This document shows, one piece after another, positions 34,700-47,064 of a DNA stretch of 64,000 nt (the stretch's first letter is position 1; every line of letters starts with the position of its first letter). The notes under the pieces were generated by a model that had not been told where the DNA came from, ran no database searches, and saw only the letters and a program-made list of their open reading frames with translations. The position numbers and the translations under genes are program-made. Source of the DNA: Dactylorhiza incarnata (lineage: Eukaryota > Streptophyta > Magnoliopsida > Asparagales > Orchidaceae). The stretch covers positions 4,639,501 to 4,703,500 of the forward strand of contig JAWHQI010000099.1 in NCBI GenBank assembly GCA_033032865.1, written 5' to 3'.

Positions 34700-35152
34700 C
34701 TGTCGTCGCGTTAGAGCACTATCGAGGCGGGGTACTGTCGTGCGCATACAATTTTTTTTATTTTTTTCAAAAAAAAATAATTCAAAACTTTGATAATAAA
34801 ATAGTACAAAAATTGAAAATAAAATATTATATATTTTTTGTAACAAAACTTTAATAATAAATTATTACTATTAGTAAGGACAATATCTTTATCACAAAAA
34901 ACTTTCATGATGTGGTTACAATTGATACATATTGTGAGAAAGGTTTTTTATTTGTAACGTAACATTAGTGTTTTACAAATACTTACAGTTAAAGTAACGA
35001 ATTAATTATTATTGTAACAAAATTTAAAATATTCGTTACAAAAAAGCACTTTTTTGTAACAAAAAAAAAATTGTTACTAAATATAACAATTAGTAACAAA
35101 CTGTGTTTTAGTTATATTTTAGTCCTTACAACAGGTGCAGTTTGTTGTAGTG
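34700..35152. mobile_element. DNA transposon right end, CACTA-like
   Basis: The segment ends GTTTGTTGTAGTG (35140-35152), the complement of CACTACAACAAAC, a CACTA-type terminus. Inside it TTTGTAACA/TGTTACAAA words recur at least seven times (34838-35097), as subterminal repeats do in this superfamily. The left end was not found, so this is a truncated or solo end. Confidence 0.55.
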
Positions 35153-35159
35153 AACCCTA

Positions 35160-36240
35160 TACTTAGGCTTTTCATATCAATAGGAAGCTCTGAGAATTTT
35201 ATTAGAATTAACCATCTAAGTACAATTTGAGTTTATAACTTGAGAAATTCATAATATGAAATATACTTGCTGGATTGTTATAGAACTTTGTAATTAAACT
35301 TTTCACACCAATAGGTAGCTCTGAGAATTTTATTATAATTAATTATTAAGTACATGTCATGCTTCCTTCACAAATTATGAATTGAGTTTATAACTTGAGA
35401 AATTCATAACATGAAATATAGTTGCTAAAATGTTGTGAAACTCTGTACTTAGACTTTTCATACAAGTAGGAAGCTCTGAGAATTTCATTAGAATTAATTA
35501 TTGAGTACATGACATGATTCCATCACAAAGTACAAATTGAGTTTATAACTGGATAAATTCATAACATGAAATATAGTTGCTGAAATGTTGTTAAACTTTG
35601 TACTTAGACTTTTCATACCAGTAGGAAGCTCTGATAATTTTATTATAATTAATTATTGAGTGCATGACATGCTTTCTTCACGAAGTACAAATTGAGTTTA
35701 TAACTTGAGAAATTCATAACATGAAATATAGTTGCTAAAATGTTGTGAAACTCTATACATAGACTTTAGTAGGAATCTCTGAGAATTTTATAAGAATTAA
35801 TTATTGAGTATATGACATGCTTCCTTCATAAAGTACAATTTGAGTTTATAACTTGAGAAATTCATAGCATGAAATATTGTTGCTGAAATGTTGTGAAACT
35901 TTGTACTTAGACTTTAATACCAGTAGGAAGCTCTGAGAATTTTAGTAAAATAAATTATTGAGTACATGCCATACTTATTTCACAAGGTACAAATTGAGTT
36001 TATAACTTGAAAAATTCATACCATGAAATATAGTTGCTGAAATGTGGTGAAACTTTGTACATAGACCTTTCATATCAGTAGGAAGCTCTGTGAATTTAGT
36101 TAGAATTAATCTTCGAGTATATGACATGCTTCCTTCACAAATAGTAGTTGAATCATGACTTGAGAAATTAATTAATGAATTATAGTTGCGGGAATATTAT
36201 AGAAATTTGTACATAGAACCTTGACATCAATACAAATCTC
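35160..36240 (+). repeat. 155-bp satellite array, about 7 monomers
   Basis: The phrase GCTTCCTTCACAA recurs at 35361, 35516, 35671, 35819, 35973 and 36128, almost always exactly 155 bp apart. Monomers are homologous to those at 50455-52290 (AACTTGAGAAATTCATAA, GGAAGCTCTGAGAATTTTAT). Confidence 0.9.
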
Positions 36241-36990
36241 TGGAATTAAAATGACCTCATACTTAGCTAGTACTCATATAGACAAACTTGTAGGACATGA
36301 GGTTTCACTTTAAGGCATGTCAGTCTGCGGATAGTAAAAACTAATTTATGTGATTTAGACCACTCCAGACCATCATTCAGGAATTTATTATCTCCAGGGT
36401 CATCATGAAGTCATGGATTGATTAAAGGATTAACCATTAGTGGCAGATAGTTAGAAGAAAGGGGTTGGGTGCTTTTAGTAAAACCATCAAGTCGGGGTTA
36501 CACTGACTTGATAAGAGGAGTGAACCATTGGCAAGTATAAGTGTTGTATATACTGAGACCTTAAGTAGGTGGGGAGTGACCCAACAGGAGTTACAAGTTG
36601 TGATTGAGAGATAATGCAAAGAAATAACCGGCCACTAGGGAAGGCAGGGTTTAGTGCTCAATTGAACACCGACAATTGTCTGCCCGAGTCAATTGGAAAT
36701 TCATCTTAGGATTTTTGAGTAATTAGAGAGCAAGTGTGCATATAAGAATGGGCAGACACCAATAAGAGTAAATATCCTGGAAAGGGGGATTTAGGCTTCA
36801 GCCACCATCGCATCCCTTAGTACCGCTGTAAGCCCTTCAATGGGTAACCCTCAGGATGTTCAGGATTCACCTTAACTTCTAAGCATAACTAAATATTAGA
36901 TAAGAGTAGTCTTAGTAAGAGAATTTTGTAAAGTAAACCTCGTCCCAAATTTGGGATGGAAAGGTAGATGGACAGATTAAGTCTTGCGAA

Positions 36991-37270
36991 CGGTAGGCTC
37001 AGTATATTACAAGGATGCGTTAAGACCTGCGAGCGGTAGGCTCGGTATATTAGAAGGACGAGATAAGTCCTACGAGCGGTAGGCTTGGTATATTACAAGG
37101 ATGGGTTAGGTCCTGTGAGCGGTAGGCTCGGTATATTAGATGGTCGAGATAAGTCCTGCGGGCGGTAGGCTCGGTATAATAGAAGGACCGATTAAGTCCT
37201 GCGAGCGGTAGGCTCGGTATTTTAAAAGGATGGGTTAGTCCAGTGAGTGGTAGGCTCAGTGTTTCAATTA
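36991..37270 (+). repeat. 43-bp tandem array, 7 monomers
   Basis: CGGTAGGCTC-type words start at 36991, 37034, 37077, 37120, 37163, 37206 and 37248, a 43-bp period. The second copy of the family is cut by a gypsy LTR in its first such unit (about 53180). Confidence 0.92.
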
Positions 37271-37282
37271 GAGGCATCATTG

Positions 37283-37525
37283 TATCAAGTAGTATGTGGA
37301 TACCCTGTGTATTCTTAGGGGCGTACGTATGGTCTAGGCTAGGAGGTATCATATTGGCCTGGGAGTCGAGGACCCAATCCACTGCCCCTATTTGACTCAA
37401 CGAGGTGTACCTGAGCGGAAACTTGGAGACCGGGATAGAGGTAGTGCTTATCAGATAGTATGCGGATACCCTGCATGTTCTTAGGGGAGTACGTAAGGTC
37501 TACGCTAGGAGAAATGTGACATAAG
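37283..37525 (+). repeat. ~75-bp direct repeat, 166 bp apart
   Basis: The block GATACCCTG...TTCTTAGGGG...GTACGTA appears at about 37283-37355 and 37449-37525 with scattered mismatches. Confidence 0.75.
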
Positions 37526-38290
37526 ACTAGAATTGGACAAGCCCGATCCACTGCCCTGTTTTCCTCAACCGGGTACCTAAGTTGACACACTCGAACAGAG
37601 GAAAATACAAAAAGGTCTGCACGTACAGAGTTAGGTGGGTGAGGTGCATCATTCCATTGCACATCATAATATAGCATACTTGCATAATACAGAGACCTCA
37701 TCGTATAAATTAGTATGGGCTCTTTTATACGATGAGTTTACCTTATTGTCAAATCCCTTAGCTTATGTGATCTGTGTGTATGCATATAGGTTCAGGTTAC
37801 TTTCATAGTTTCTCTTTTATGATGTTACTGTCTTTTTCATATATTCTAGATATGTTACTTCTATAGTTGCTCTTACTTGATGTGGTTCTTTTATATACTA
37901 TAAACATGTTACTATATTTATTTGATATCCCTATACCGTACTAATACCCCTAAACGTGTTAAAAGAATAGATGCTTGATGTATACATACATATTTGTTAG
38001 TTAGGAACCTGTCACCTGCTTGTTTTCTATTACCCCTTGTTGTCCTCCGCTTCCTCCTCCCGCACGGTACCTAGGAGTCGTGGGTGGAGGCGGTGAGGAA
38101 CATGCTGAGTCTTATAGACTGACGGTGGGTGGATCACATTATTACAGGAGCACCAGGAAGAGCAGAACCTCAATAGGAGGGAGGTACAGGACACGGTGGC
38201 TAGGACTGGAATTGGCCTCTCAGCAGTAGCGGGAAGAGCACCGGTGAGCAACCCTTCTCCAACACCTACTCTTCACATCTACCCTAGGTA

Positions 38291-39196
38291 GAGCGAGGAG
38301 TTATGCATTCATGAGGGTGTTAGACCATGTCAGTGTCTTCAGTGTTTCATCTTTGTCAAGCGAAATGCTAAGAAAGTGTGATGTACATGGGCATAAGACC
38401 TTTACTTTTCCTGCACTCTAATTATTATCCTTCATACTTTAGTTTATCTCATGATGGACAACTTTTATATTTAATTATCTAGTGATTTGTTGTGGACATG
38501 TGAATTGTTATATATCTATCAATTTTGTGATTATGGTTGGCCTGGATATGATGAATAGCTGACATGATCGGCGTATTGTGGCGGCGACCATTTGGAGTAA
38601 TGGTGCCACCGCAAGATGGCAGTTCTGGGCATTAAGACTCAGGAATAAACGCAAAAAAGAGGGTCTTATAACTCTAGGCCGGTACGAAGTGACGAATGGG
38701 CATGAGGAGCTGCACATATACTGTAGGATGGGGTGTTAATCCCATATGCATACAAAATACGATGCTCAAACTAGCACTCTTTCCCCCCAGTTCCTCGCAA
38801 GGGCCCACTGGAACCCTCCCCAGTTAAGGACTAAACATGACTTAGAGGTTAGGTCTCTAATGAACACATTCCTATGCCCCTGCTATTATGAGACATAAAA
38901 TGTGGGTGAATGATCATGGACATACGAAGTGTTTAGTCATAAATACCAATTTATAGACTATGGCTTTATTTTAGAAATTTTTGAAATGAGGATAGTTGAT
39001 TTAAAGCCAAAATCATTTTTATTACTTTCAAATTTCATTATTCTATTTTACTTTAACATAGCATGACATGATATAACTTGCATAAACATTGATTTCAACT
39101 TAAAGTAATAGACGTTGCTAGAATAAAAAATTATGATAACAAAATGCAATGTTATATAAAGATTACAAACATATAATTGATTGGCATGTATTCAAC
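38291..39196. other. No feature recognised
   Basis: Only short chance ORFs are seen. The stretch may include the end of the satellite-bearing element. There is no LTR, terminal repeat or coding similarity I can support. Confidence 0.4.
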
Positions 39197-39201
39197 ATTA
39201 G

Positions 39202-40743
39202 TGAAAGTGTCAATTGATATTCCTCTGATACCAATTGAAAGTGCAATTGAATATCAGTTGAAGGTGATTAATATTATCAGCCTTGCTTTGATACCAATTG
39301 AAAGGGAGTTTAGTTCTTAATATCTTTTTAGGTTGTTTCAAAATAATGATATATATGTGTAGTGCTGAGTGAGTAATAAAAACAAACACTAAGAAGGCAC
39401 AACAACACAGCACAGCAAAAAGAAATAGAACATAAGACAAGCAAACCAGAAGACACAGGAAATATAGTAGTTCCCCAATCAACCTGGGTACATCTACTCT
39501 TCTACCCACTGGTAGGAATCCACTACAGGTTTTTGATCAGGTGCCCTGCCACCAAGTGAGCTTTTGATCAGGTGCTCTAACCAAATCACAGGTTTTTGCT
39601 AAGGTGCCCTGTCACCGGGAGTTAACTTTTGAAGGGAGTTATAACACTTTGTACAGGAAGGAAGGAATAAAGAAAACAAACAGTTAAAGTGTTCTTCTCT
39701 TTTCTGAGAAGACTCTTGATGATCCTGATGGGTTGTTAAGAATGGATCTTGATGATGATGTTGAAGAGCTCCCCCTGATTTGTTTAGAGTTGATGTTCAG
39801 GTGGTGAAGCTTCTTCTCTTGGATGTAGTATTCCTTTTTTCTTCTTCTGCAGTTAAGATCCTAAGCAAATGATCTTGATAGGTGTCTCAGGATGAAGAAG
39901 ATCTGCAGAGAAGAGTTAGCTAAACAAAACAAGATAGAATAATATGTTGTTCTCTATTTATGCTTGTGTGTCCTCATTGCTTCTTTCTCTTTTCTCTTTC
40001 TTTATATAATCTGAAGAGCTTCTCTCTTTATTTTGAATTCCTCTTTTTGGGAAAGGGAAAGAGATAAAGTCTCTTTAATTATCTTGACTCCCCGAGAAGA
40101 TAAACTGCTGTCTTTAAGCTTTTCTTCAACGGCTATAAGATTTAGTGCTGCAATGGATATGTTGTTAAGGCAGCAATATATAGCAGTTTATAAATAGAAA
40201 TGATAAAATATTGCTTTAATAAATCTGACAACATATATATAATTTTAGTCGAGCTTAGAAAGGAGAATTATAATTGCTGATAATAAATTCGTCGAGCTCA
40301 GCTTCAAGTTCATCGATCTGAACATTTGATTCGTCGTTCTGAGCTTCTGCTGAATATTCATCGAACGCAGACTTGAGTTCGTCGAACGCAGCTTTTCGTC
40401 GACCGCTGAGACGGGATCTGTTCGTCGACCGCTGAACCGCTGAGACGGGATCATCGAACGCTGAGATAGCTGGATTTCGTCAAGCGCAGAATGAACATCT
40501 TTCGTCGACCACAGAGCGCCGTTCGTCGAACGCCTATAGTCATTCGTTGAACGCAGAGAACATGTATAGATTTCTTATATTATTTTCTCGATTCAATCGC
40601 ATCATATTTATATTACTTTCTCATATTATTTTCTTAGTCTTCTGAATTAAATGAGTTTGATCTAAGTTATATAAGGTGTATTATGATGGAAACTTAAATC
40701 ATAGAGATGGATCCTAACTCAAATCAAAACAAAGGTTCCAACA
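39202..40743 (-). repeat. 3' LTR of the deletion-derivative element
   Basis: It contains a TCGTCGAACG/CGTCGACCGCTGAG cluster at 40247-40560 and, downstream on the minus strand, a TATATAAA box at 40001-40008. The U5 end carries embedded primer-site copies (39230-39300). Confidence 0.88.
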
Positions 40744-41881
40744 ATCTCCCCTATTTGAGTTGGGATCCTAATCCAAATCAAGGGTATGTTCTAAAACTCT
40801 CCCCTTATTTTGGTTAGGATATAGATTTATAGTCTCCCCCTAAAATAAACAGGGATCAAAATTAGTGGTCTGGTAATCTTCCCTTATTTGGTTTTAGGAT
40901 GCTAAATTTCATCTTCTTTTAATTTCTCTTCATTTAACTCATCTTCTTTTAATTCCATTTCCTTTAATTTTTACATCTTTTGATGGATTATGATTTCTTA
41001 GATTTTTGATTCCATTAAAATCTTGAATTGCTACAGCTGTTAATGGATTTAAATTCAGAAAAACATTGCCTGATATCTTCCTTCTTGCAGAATCTCCTTA
41101 TCTAAAGAGACTCACACTCAATGCTATGATTATTTCTAATCAATGCAACTTGAGTGGAATGCTCAAACATGATTTTTGGAGAAAAGTCTGTAAGAACATG
41201 AAGTTATCTGACATTGCTTTTAAGATTAAGTGAATCTTAAAATTTTTGTTTGATTAGGAATGGAGTTTAATGGTGAAAAATTGGTCAAGCCTTATAATTG
41301 GATATATTAGCCTTTTTATCTCATTAAAATATAAATTTGAAAAAGTATTTTGATTTTGCTAAACATAGAATATTTCTTTTTTCCTTAAGAGATTGTTTAA
41401 ACTTTTCAGCCTTAATTAACTTATCTTTTAAAGAAATAATTTGTTCTTCTGATATTTTCAAATTTTCTTTAAGTTTATCAGAAGTTAAATTGTTTATTTT
41501 TAATTCTTTTCTGATTTTATTTTAAAATTTTATTAAACCTATACATGGAATTTTAGAATCTGATTTGATTAGTCCTGAAGTAAAATTAGGAGTTGAAGTT
41601 ACCTCAGTTACCTTATCTGATTCAGATTCAGATTCTGCATCTGAGTTGTGGTTTGAGCCATATATGGCCAACATGCAGAATCTTCTGGCCTTTTGATCTT
41701 CCTCTTCTTATTCTTCTTCACTTAGACTTGAAAATGGTTCTGCATCATAAATACGGTTAGTGGAAGAAGTTATTACAAGATCTTCTTGTGTCATTGGATT
41801 TTAGAAAAACTTTAAGAACTAAGTTATTTTTGTGATTCATGTGTTAGCCTGTATAAAAATCAACTACCCTCTGATACTAAT
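40744..41881 (-). pseudogene. Residual gag tail between the LTRs
   Basis: Read on the minus strand, ~41750-41300 encodes an acidic Ser/Asp/Glu stretch and a coiled coil in shifting frames. These correspond to the gag tail at 13923-14309 of the complete element. The 5' part of gag and all of pol are missing. Confidence 0.6.
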
Positions 41882-41998
41882 TGAAAGTGTCAATTGATAT
41901 GCCTTTGATACCAATTGAAAGTGCAATTGAATATCAGTTGAAGGTGATTAATATACTCAGCCTTGCTTTGATACCAATTGAAAGGGAGTTTAGTTCTT
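41869..41998 (-). repeat. Triplicated U5/primer-site junction
   Basis: Reading on the minus strand, CTTTCAATTGGTATCA occurs three times, the last as CTTTCAATTAGTATCAGAGG. The last is the true LTR/primer-site boundary judged by the ATTAG target duplication. The two inner copies lie within the LTR, and both are also present in the other LTR at 39230-39304. Confidence 0.8.
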
Positions 41999-43434
41999 AA
42001 TATCTTTTTAAGTTGTTTCAAAATAATGATATATATATATGTGTAGTGCTGAGTGAGTAATAAAAACAAACACAAAGAAGGCACAACAACACAACACAGC
42101 AAAAAGAAATAGAACACAAGACAAGAAAACCAGAAGACACAGGAAATATAGTACTTCCCCAATCAACCTGGGTACATCTACTCTTCTACCCACTGGTAGG
42201 AATCCACTACAGGTTTTTGATCAGGTGCCCTGCCACCAAGTGAGCATTTGATCAGGTGCTCTAACCAAATCACAAGTTTTTACTAAGGTGCCCTATCACC
42301 GGGAGTTAACTTTTGAAGGGAGTTATAACCCTTTGTACAGGAAGGAAGGAATAAAGAAAACAAAAAGTTAAAGTGTTCTTCTCTTTTCTGAGAAGACTCT
42401 TGATGATCCTGATGGGTTGTTAAGAATGGATCTTGATGATGATGTTGAAGAGCTCCCCCTGATTTGTTTAGAGTTGATGTTCAGGTGGTGAATCTTCTTC
42501 TCTTGGATGTAGTATTCCTTTCTTCTTCTTCTGCAGTTAAGATCCTGAGCAAATGATCTTGATAGGTGTCTTAGGATGAAGAAGATGTGCAGAGAAGAGT
42601 TAGCAAAACAAAACAAGATAGAATAATATGTTGTTCTCTGTTTATGCTTGTGTGTCCTCATTGCTTCTTTTTCTTTCTCTTTTCTCTGTCTTTATATAAT
42701 CTGAAGAGCTTCTCTCTTTATTTTGAATTCCTCTTTTTGGGAAAGGGAAAGAGATAAAGTCTCTTTAATTATCTTGACTCCTCGAGAAGATAAATTGCTG
42801 TCTTTAAGCTTTTCTGCAACGGCTATAACATTTAGTGCTGCAACGGCAATACTGTTAAGGCAGCAATATATAGCAGTTTATAAATAGAAATGATAAAATA
42901 TTGCATTAGTAAATCTGACAACATATATATAATTTTAGTCGAGCTGAGAAAGGAGAATTATAATTGCTGATAATAAATTCGTCGAGCCCAGCTTCAAGTT
43001 CGCCGATCAGAACATTTGATTCGTCGTTCTGGGCTTCTGCTGAATATTCGTCGAACACAGACTTGAGTTCGTCGAACGCAGCTTTTCGTCGACCGCTGAG
43101 ATGAGATCTGTTCGTCGACCGATAAACCGCTGAGGCGGGGTCGTCGACCGCTGAGATAGCTGGATTTCGTCGAGCGCGGAATGAACATCTTTCGTCGACC
43201 GCAGAGCGTCGTTCGTCGAACGCCGATAGTCGTTCATCGAACGTAGAGAAGATGTATAATTTTCTTATATTATTTTCTCTGATTCGATCGCATCATATTT
43301 ATATTACTTTCTCATATTATTTTCTTAGTCTTCTGATTTAAAGGAGTTTGATCTAAGTTATATAAGATGTATTATGATGGAAACTTAAATCATAGAGATG
43401 GATCCTAATTCAAATCAAAACTAAGGTTCCAATA
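41882..43434 (-). repeat. 5' LTR of the deletion-derivative element
   Basis: It is the partner of 39202-40743. The motif cluster is at 42948-43255. The outer end is CCAATA on the plus strand, where the inner LTR has CCAACA. Confidence 0.88.
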
Positions 43435-43439
43435 ATTAG

Positions 43440-44638
43440 TATTTCAATTTATAGATCTAGAATGAAGTGATGATTCTATTTGTTTACTTTTATTGGTATA
43501 CATATGATTCTAGGTTGTAGATATAATGAGATTGATGCAAAAACATAGTATATTCATATAATGATCATGATCAAAAACCATATGTTGGAAGCAATAGGTT
43601 CTTTTGTAGTAATATTTAATGTTTGAATTAAAAGAACTTTTGCTTTTGTATGATTAATTTAAATGATCATTACCTTTAACAAATAGAAATTAGGTATTAT
43701 AAAAGAAAATTCATATTCAACCTTTTCAAATTATTAAAGAGACAAATTGTAAGGTGAATAATGAATTTAAATATAAAGAGAAAATATGTTTGGTTATTTT
43801 GAGGTTTTGTAAAAAATTTCTTTGATTTTTGAATATTAATCAAATCAGTATATATATATACATATATATATTTAGTTTTCTGAAAACAAAGTGATAATTA
43901 AAGTAGTACAACAATTTTTCAGAAATTAATAATTAGAAATATTGGATTTTTCAGGAAAATATAGATACCGCCGACGACAGAGTTAGCGTCAGGCGGTAGC
44001 AAACAGAGGTTCGATTTCCATCTAAAATACATGGTTTTTGAATACTTTCAATTCTGATTTTTCATGATTATGATTTTACATTATTGGGGCTATCACATGT
44101 AACAACGAAATTAGGGAAATAATCAAAAAGTTGTGCATTTTAATTTTTAGCCCAAGACCCCAAAATAGCTTCTTTAAATACATTTTCAAAAGTTATTTCA
44201 TTAGTCTTGATAATATCCTATACCAAATTTAGTATTCAATTTATAATGATAGTATAAGACATCTATAGGTAATAGATTTAGAAGGATAACATAAAAAGGA
44301 TAGATTGAATACTTGAGAGATGATATGACTTTTTATTTAATTTGATTCATTATTGAATTTAGGCTTATTGTGTGAAAGTCATATCACATGTTATATAAAG
44401 TGACCATAGCATGTCGTCTTAAGAAAATACAAAAGAAAACAAACAATCAAAAAGAAAGTTAAGCATATCATGAAGTAGAGTAATGCTAATCATATTTTGA
44501 TTTCTTTCTACTTCATGCAATTGTATGATACCTAATGAATAAGAGATTTAATATCCAAAGAGGACCAGTTGTGGTGGTTCCCTTAGGTACCCAAATACAT
44601 TGTGTTTGCTTTTGGGGAGATAGTGATGAGTGAGCCCT
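43440..44638. other. AT-rich stretch, nothing recognised
   Basis: No open frame over 60 codons, no tandem array and no terminal repeat is seen. A short TA microsatellite lies at about 43851-43872. Confidence 0.4.
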
Positions 44639-45197
44639 TTAGAGTGGAGTTAGTATTTTATTTTTAACTTTGATCCTCCATTCAAACCTTGGTTTAATAT
44701 TATTTTTCTGCCTCAAAGTTCCATTGTGATTATGTTTATCTTGAAGATTATAATTGTAAGGATTATTGAAAATATCATTCATAGGAAATTTGTGTAATTC
44801 TAATTTTAAGTTGGGAGAAAAATGTTTTTGTAAATAATAGTGATTTGGACTTTGATTTACAAATACTTTGTGTTTCTTACTCCCATTATTAGGCTTAGTC
44901 AAGATTTTCATATTCATATTCAACTTGCTTTCAGATATTGCTTGATGTTGTGAATTTATTCATAATTTCCTCAAGCAAGATGATTTTTGTTTTTAATTCA
45001 TTATTCATGATCTTAAGATTATGCCTAGCTTTATTATACGTAATTATGCTATTTTGAACAGTAGTAACAATAGAATCAATATGAGTTTTATAATTATTTC
45101 TTAATTCTTCAAATGTTTCATCCATCTCTTTAATTTCAATTTTATAATTTTTACACATAGCACAATTACTTTTCAAGGATGAATTTTCTAAAGACAA
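44639..45197 (-). pseudogene. Sirevirus-like gag tail remnant
   Basis: 45197-44931 encodes a Cys-containing coiled coil (MCKNYKIEIKEMDETFEEL, then ARHNLKIMNNELKTKIILLEE). A frameshift at ~44930 leads into a basic Asn/Lys/His-rich segment (44923-44639). The arrangement resembles the coiled-coil tail of Sirevirus gag. No LTR of the same element adjoins it. Confidence 0.5.
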
Positions 45198-45282
45198 TTT
45201 TTTGTATGTTCTTTTACAAACATAAGCTAATTTTTAAGTTCCTTTAAGTTTTCTTTTACTTCATTAAATTCTATACTGTTGA

Positions 45283-46309
45283 ATCCAAAACTTGGTCTCT
45301 TGTGGAGTTCAGGGTCCCAAAAAAGGGGTGACCTCACACTTACTTATCTCAAGGGAGAGCGCTAGACTGAAAGCTTAGGGACCTAGGAACAGGACTGAGG
45401 GCTCAGCGAGGAGGTCCCGCCACGCACCCGGAAGATCATAGAGCACTTCGACATCCTTCTTCCTCTTCTTCAAGGTCGAGAAGTGAAGCAAAAGGCTACG
45501 GCGCAGGTCCTCGAAAGCATAGATCGACCCCGAGGGTAACTGGTGGAACCAGTCCCTTGCCTTCTCCATCAGAGTGGTGGCGAAGAGTCGGCACTTGAAA
45601 GCGTCCTACATGGGCCTGATGTAGACCATGTCGTCGAACCACTGCAAGTGTTGGACAGGGTTATCCTTGCCGGTGTAGTATGACATCTCTGGCCCCCTGA
45701 ACCCTTCCTGGAGTGGTGCCAAGGGCACCTGCTCACAGAAAGGGCTTCCTCCACCCATCGATCTCGCCTGCTCGACCATTCCCGCGAGGTCCCTGACTTG
45801 ACGTGCACTTGCTGGGCCATCACTCACCGGGCCGGCACTTGCCAGTATCTCACTCGCCTGGCCGACACTCGCCGGGTTGGAGAAGAGCTCCTGCCTAGTG
45901 AGTTCTTGTGTCTGCGCCTCGGCGGCTACATCCCTACCTGCCCTCTCCCTAAGGGCGTTCTCGCCGACTCTTGATGGCAGAACTGCCTGGGAGGGTGGGG
46001 CTACAAAACTGCCCTGCACCGATGCGAATGCGAAATGGATGGTCTTGAGCACCTCCCTTTGGAGATCTGCCAACATCTCCACTGTCACCACAGCCACCGG
46101 CGGCTGCGAGTGGCCTGGGTCGGATCCTTCTCCTCCATCTCCACCGATGGAGCTCAGCTTGAGATTTACTGTGTTGGTCACTCTCCACGCTCACCGCACC
46201 ATAATGTTGAAATCAGAGCTTGGTCTCTTGTGGAGTCCGGGGTCCCAAAAGAGGGTGACCTCACACATACTTCTCTCAAGGGAGAGCGCTAGACAAAAAG
46301 CTTAGGGAA
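45283..46309 (-). mobile_element. Gypsy (Tat-like) LTR-gag-LTR fragment
   Basis: LTR pieces at 45283-45448 and 46203-46309 share the words CTTGGTCTCTTGTGGAGT and AGGGAGAGCGCTAG with the LTR at 49101-49673. Between them lies part of gag. The left junction joins gag directly to LTR, so most of the interior has been deleted. The right LTR is cut by a CACTA end at 46310. Confidence 0.7.
45405..46181 (-). pseudogene. Tat-like gag fragment
   Basis: 46181-45606 encodes an Ala/Gln-rich N-terminus and the start of the gag core (PEMSYYTGKDNPVQHLQWFD). A stop falls at ~45606. The same frame goes on with CRLFATTLMEKARDWFHQLP and FEDLRRSLLLHFS to ~45450, the Retrotrans_gag core, where the LTR joins. Downstream pol is absent. 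Confidence 0.75.
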
Positions 46310-47060
46310 CACTACAAGAAAATTGACTTTTGGCCAGGGCAAATTGCCCTGGCAAAAATTCCAAAACCGTGGCTAAAGAGCTTTTGCCACGGTCTAGCCA
46401 CGGGAAATATTTGTGGCTAAAGGCCGCGCGGAGAAAGGTTTTTAGCCACAGATTGGCCGTGAAAAAAAATATTAGCCACGAACAAATATTACCGTGGCTA
46501 ATAATTTAACCTTTATCCACGGTTTCATACCCTGGCAAAAATTGCTTAATACAATTAAAATAGACTATTTGCCACGGCCTAAAATCTGACTATTAGCCAC
46601 GGTTTGAAACCCTGGCTAATAGTAAGTTAAATATTTTTTTAAAAAACAATTAGCCACGGTTTCATGCCGTGACAAATAATAATTTATGAATTTTAAAAAA
46701 AAATTACATGCAAATATATTGTTCAAGACTCATGAGCATCATTTTTGAACCATTGAACATCTTAATAAAATTGCATGCCTTTACTGACAAAGCGTGGAGT
46801 ATACAAAATTGACGGTCAACGCAGCTACCGAAGAGAGGATGACTAGCATTACAGTAGTAATGATGTAACATATATATAATTAAAGATTACACTATTATTA
46901 AACTCTCTAAACAATAAATAAAACATGTCAATCATAATTAAAATTTTCTTATTTCTGAAGATAAATTTACAGCACAGTGCATATAAAATAACCAACTTTA
47001 TTACACTAGATATACACGCAATTGACTGCATGTATTAGTTTCTAAAAACTGCTCAAAGCA
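46310..47060 (+). mobile_element. CACTA transposon left end, truncated
   Basis: It begins CACTACAAGAAAATTGAC, a classic plant CACTA terminus, inserted in the LTR word AGCTTAGGGAA. At least ten TAGCCACGG/CCGTGGCTA subterminal repeats follow in both orientations (46380-46680). No transposase and no right end are present. The copy is interrupted at ~47060 by a copia fragment. Confidence 0.8.
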
Positions 47061-47064
47061 TGTG

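Larger units (their letters stand above)
35153..38290. mobile_element. Satellite-bearing unidentified element, copy 1
   Basis: It shares with 49674-53200 a 155-bp tandem array. Both then have ~700-900 bp of related unique sequence (for example AAGAGTAAATATCCTGGAAA at about 36766 and 52967) and a unit beginning CTGCGAGCGGTA. Here that unit forms a 43-bp array (36991-37270), followed by a ~165-bp direct repeat. No protein-coding region is recognised. The class is unknown: it could be the 3' part of a large retroelement or a non-autonomous one. The right limit is uncertain. Confidence 0.6.
39202..43434 (-). mobile_element. Deletion-derivative Sirevirus-like copia element
   Basis: The LTRs are 39202-40743 (3') and 41882-43434 (5'), about 1.55 kb each, with only 1.14 kb between them. 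The target duplication is ATTAG (39197-39201 and 43435-43439). On the minus strand the LTR begins TGTTGGAACC (the outer copy ends in AATA instead of AACA on the plus strand) and ends CACTTTCA. The polypurine tract AATAGGGGAGAT adjoins the 3' LTR. The interior keeps only a gag tail, with no pol, so it must have moved in trans or lost pol after insertion. Motif and LTR design match the element at 11126-23051. Confidence 0.88.

Noticed and set aside
39299..39304. Inner TGAAAGGG as the LTR boundary of the deletion-derivative element
   Set aside because: The ATTAG target duplication places the boundary 97 bp further out, at 39202. The inner site is an embedded junction copy.
45877..46305. Plus-strand 142-codon ORF
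   Set aside because: It is antisense to the gypsy gag fragment, with no domain of its own.
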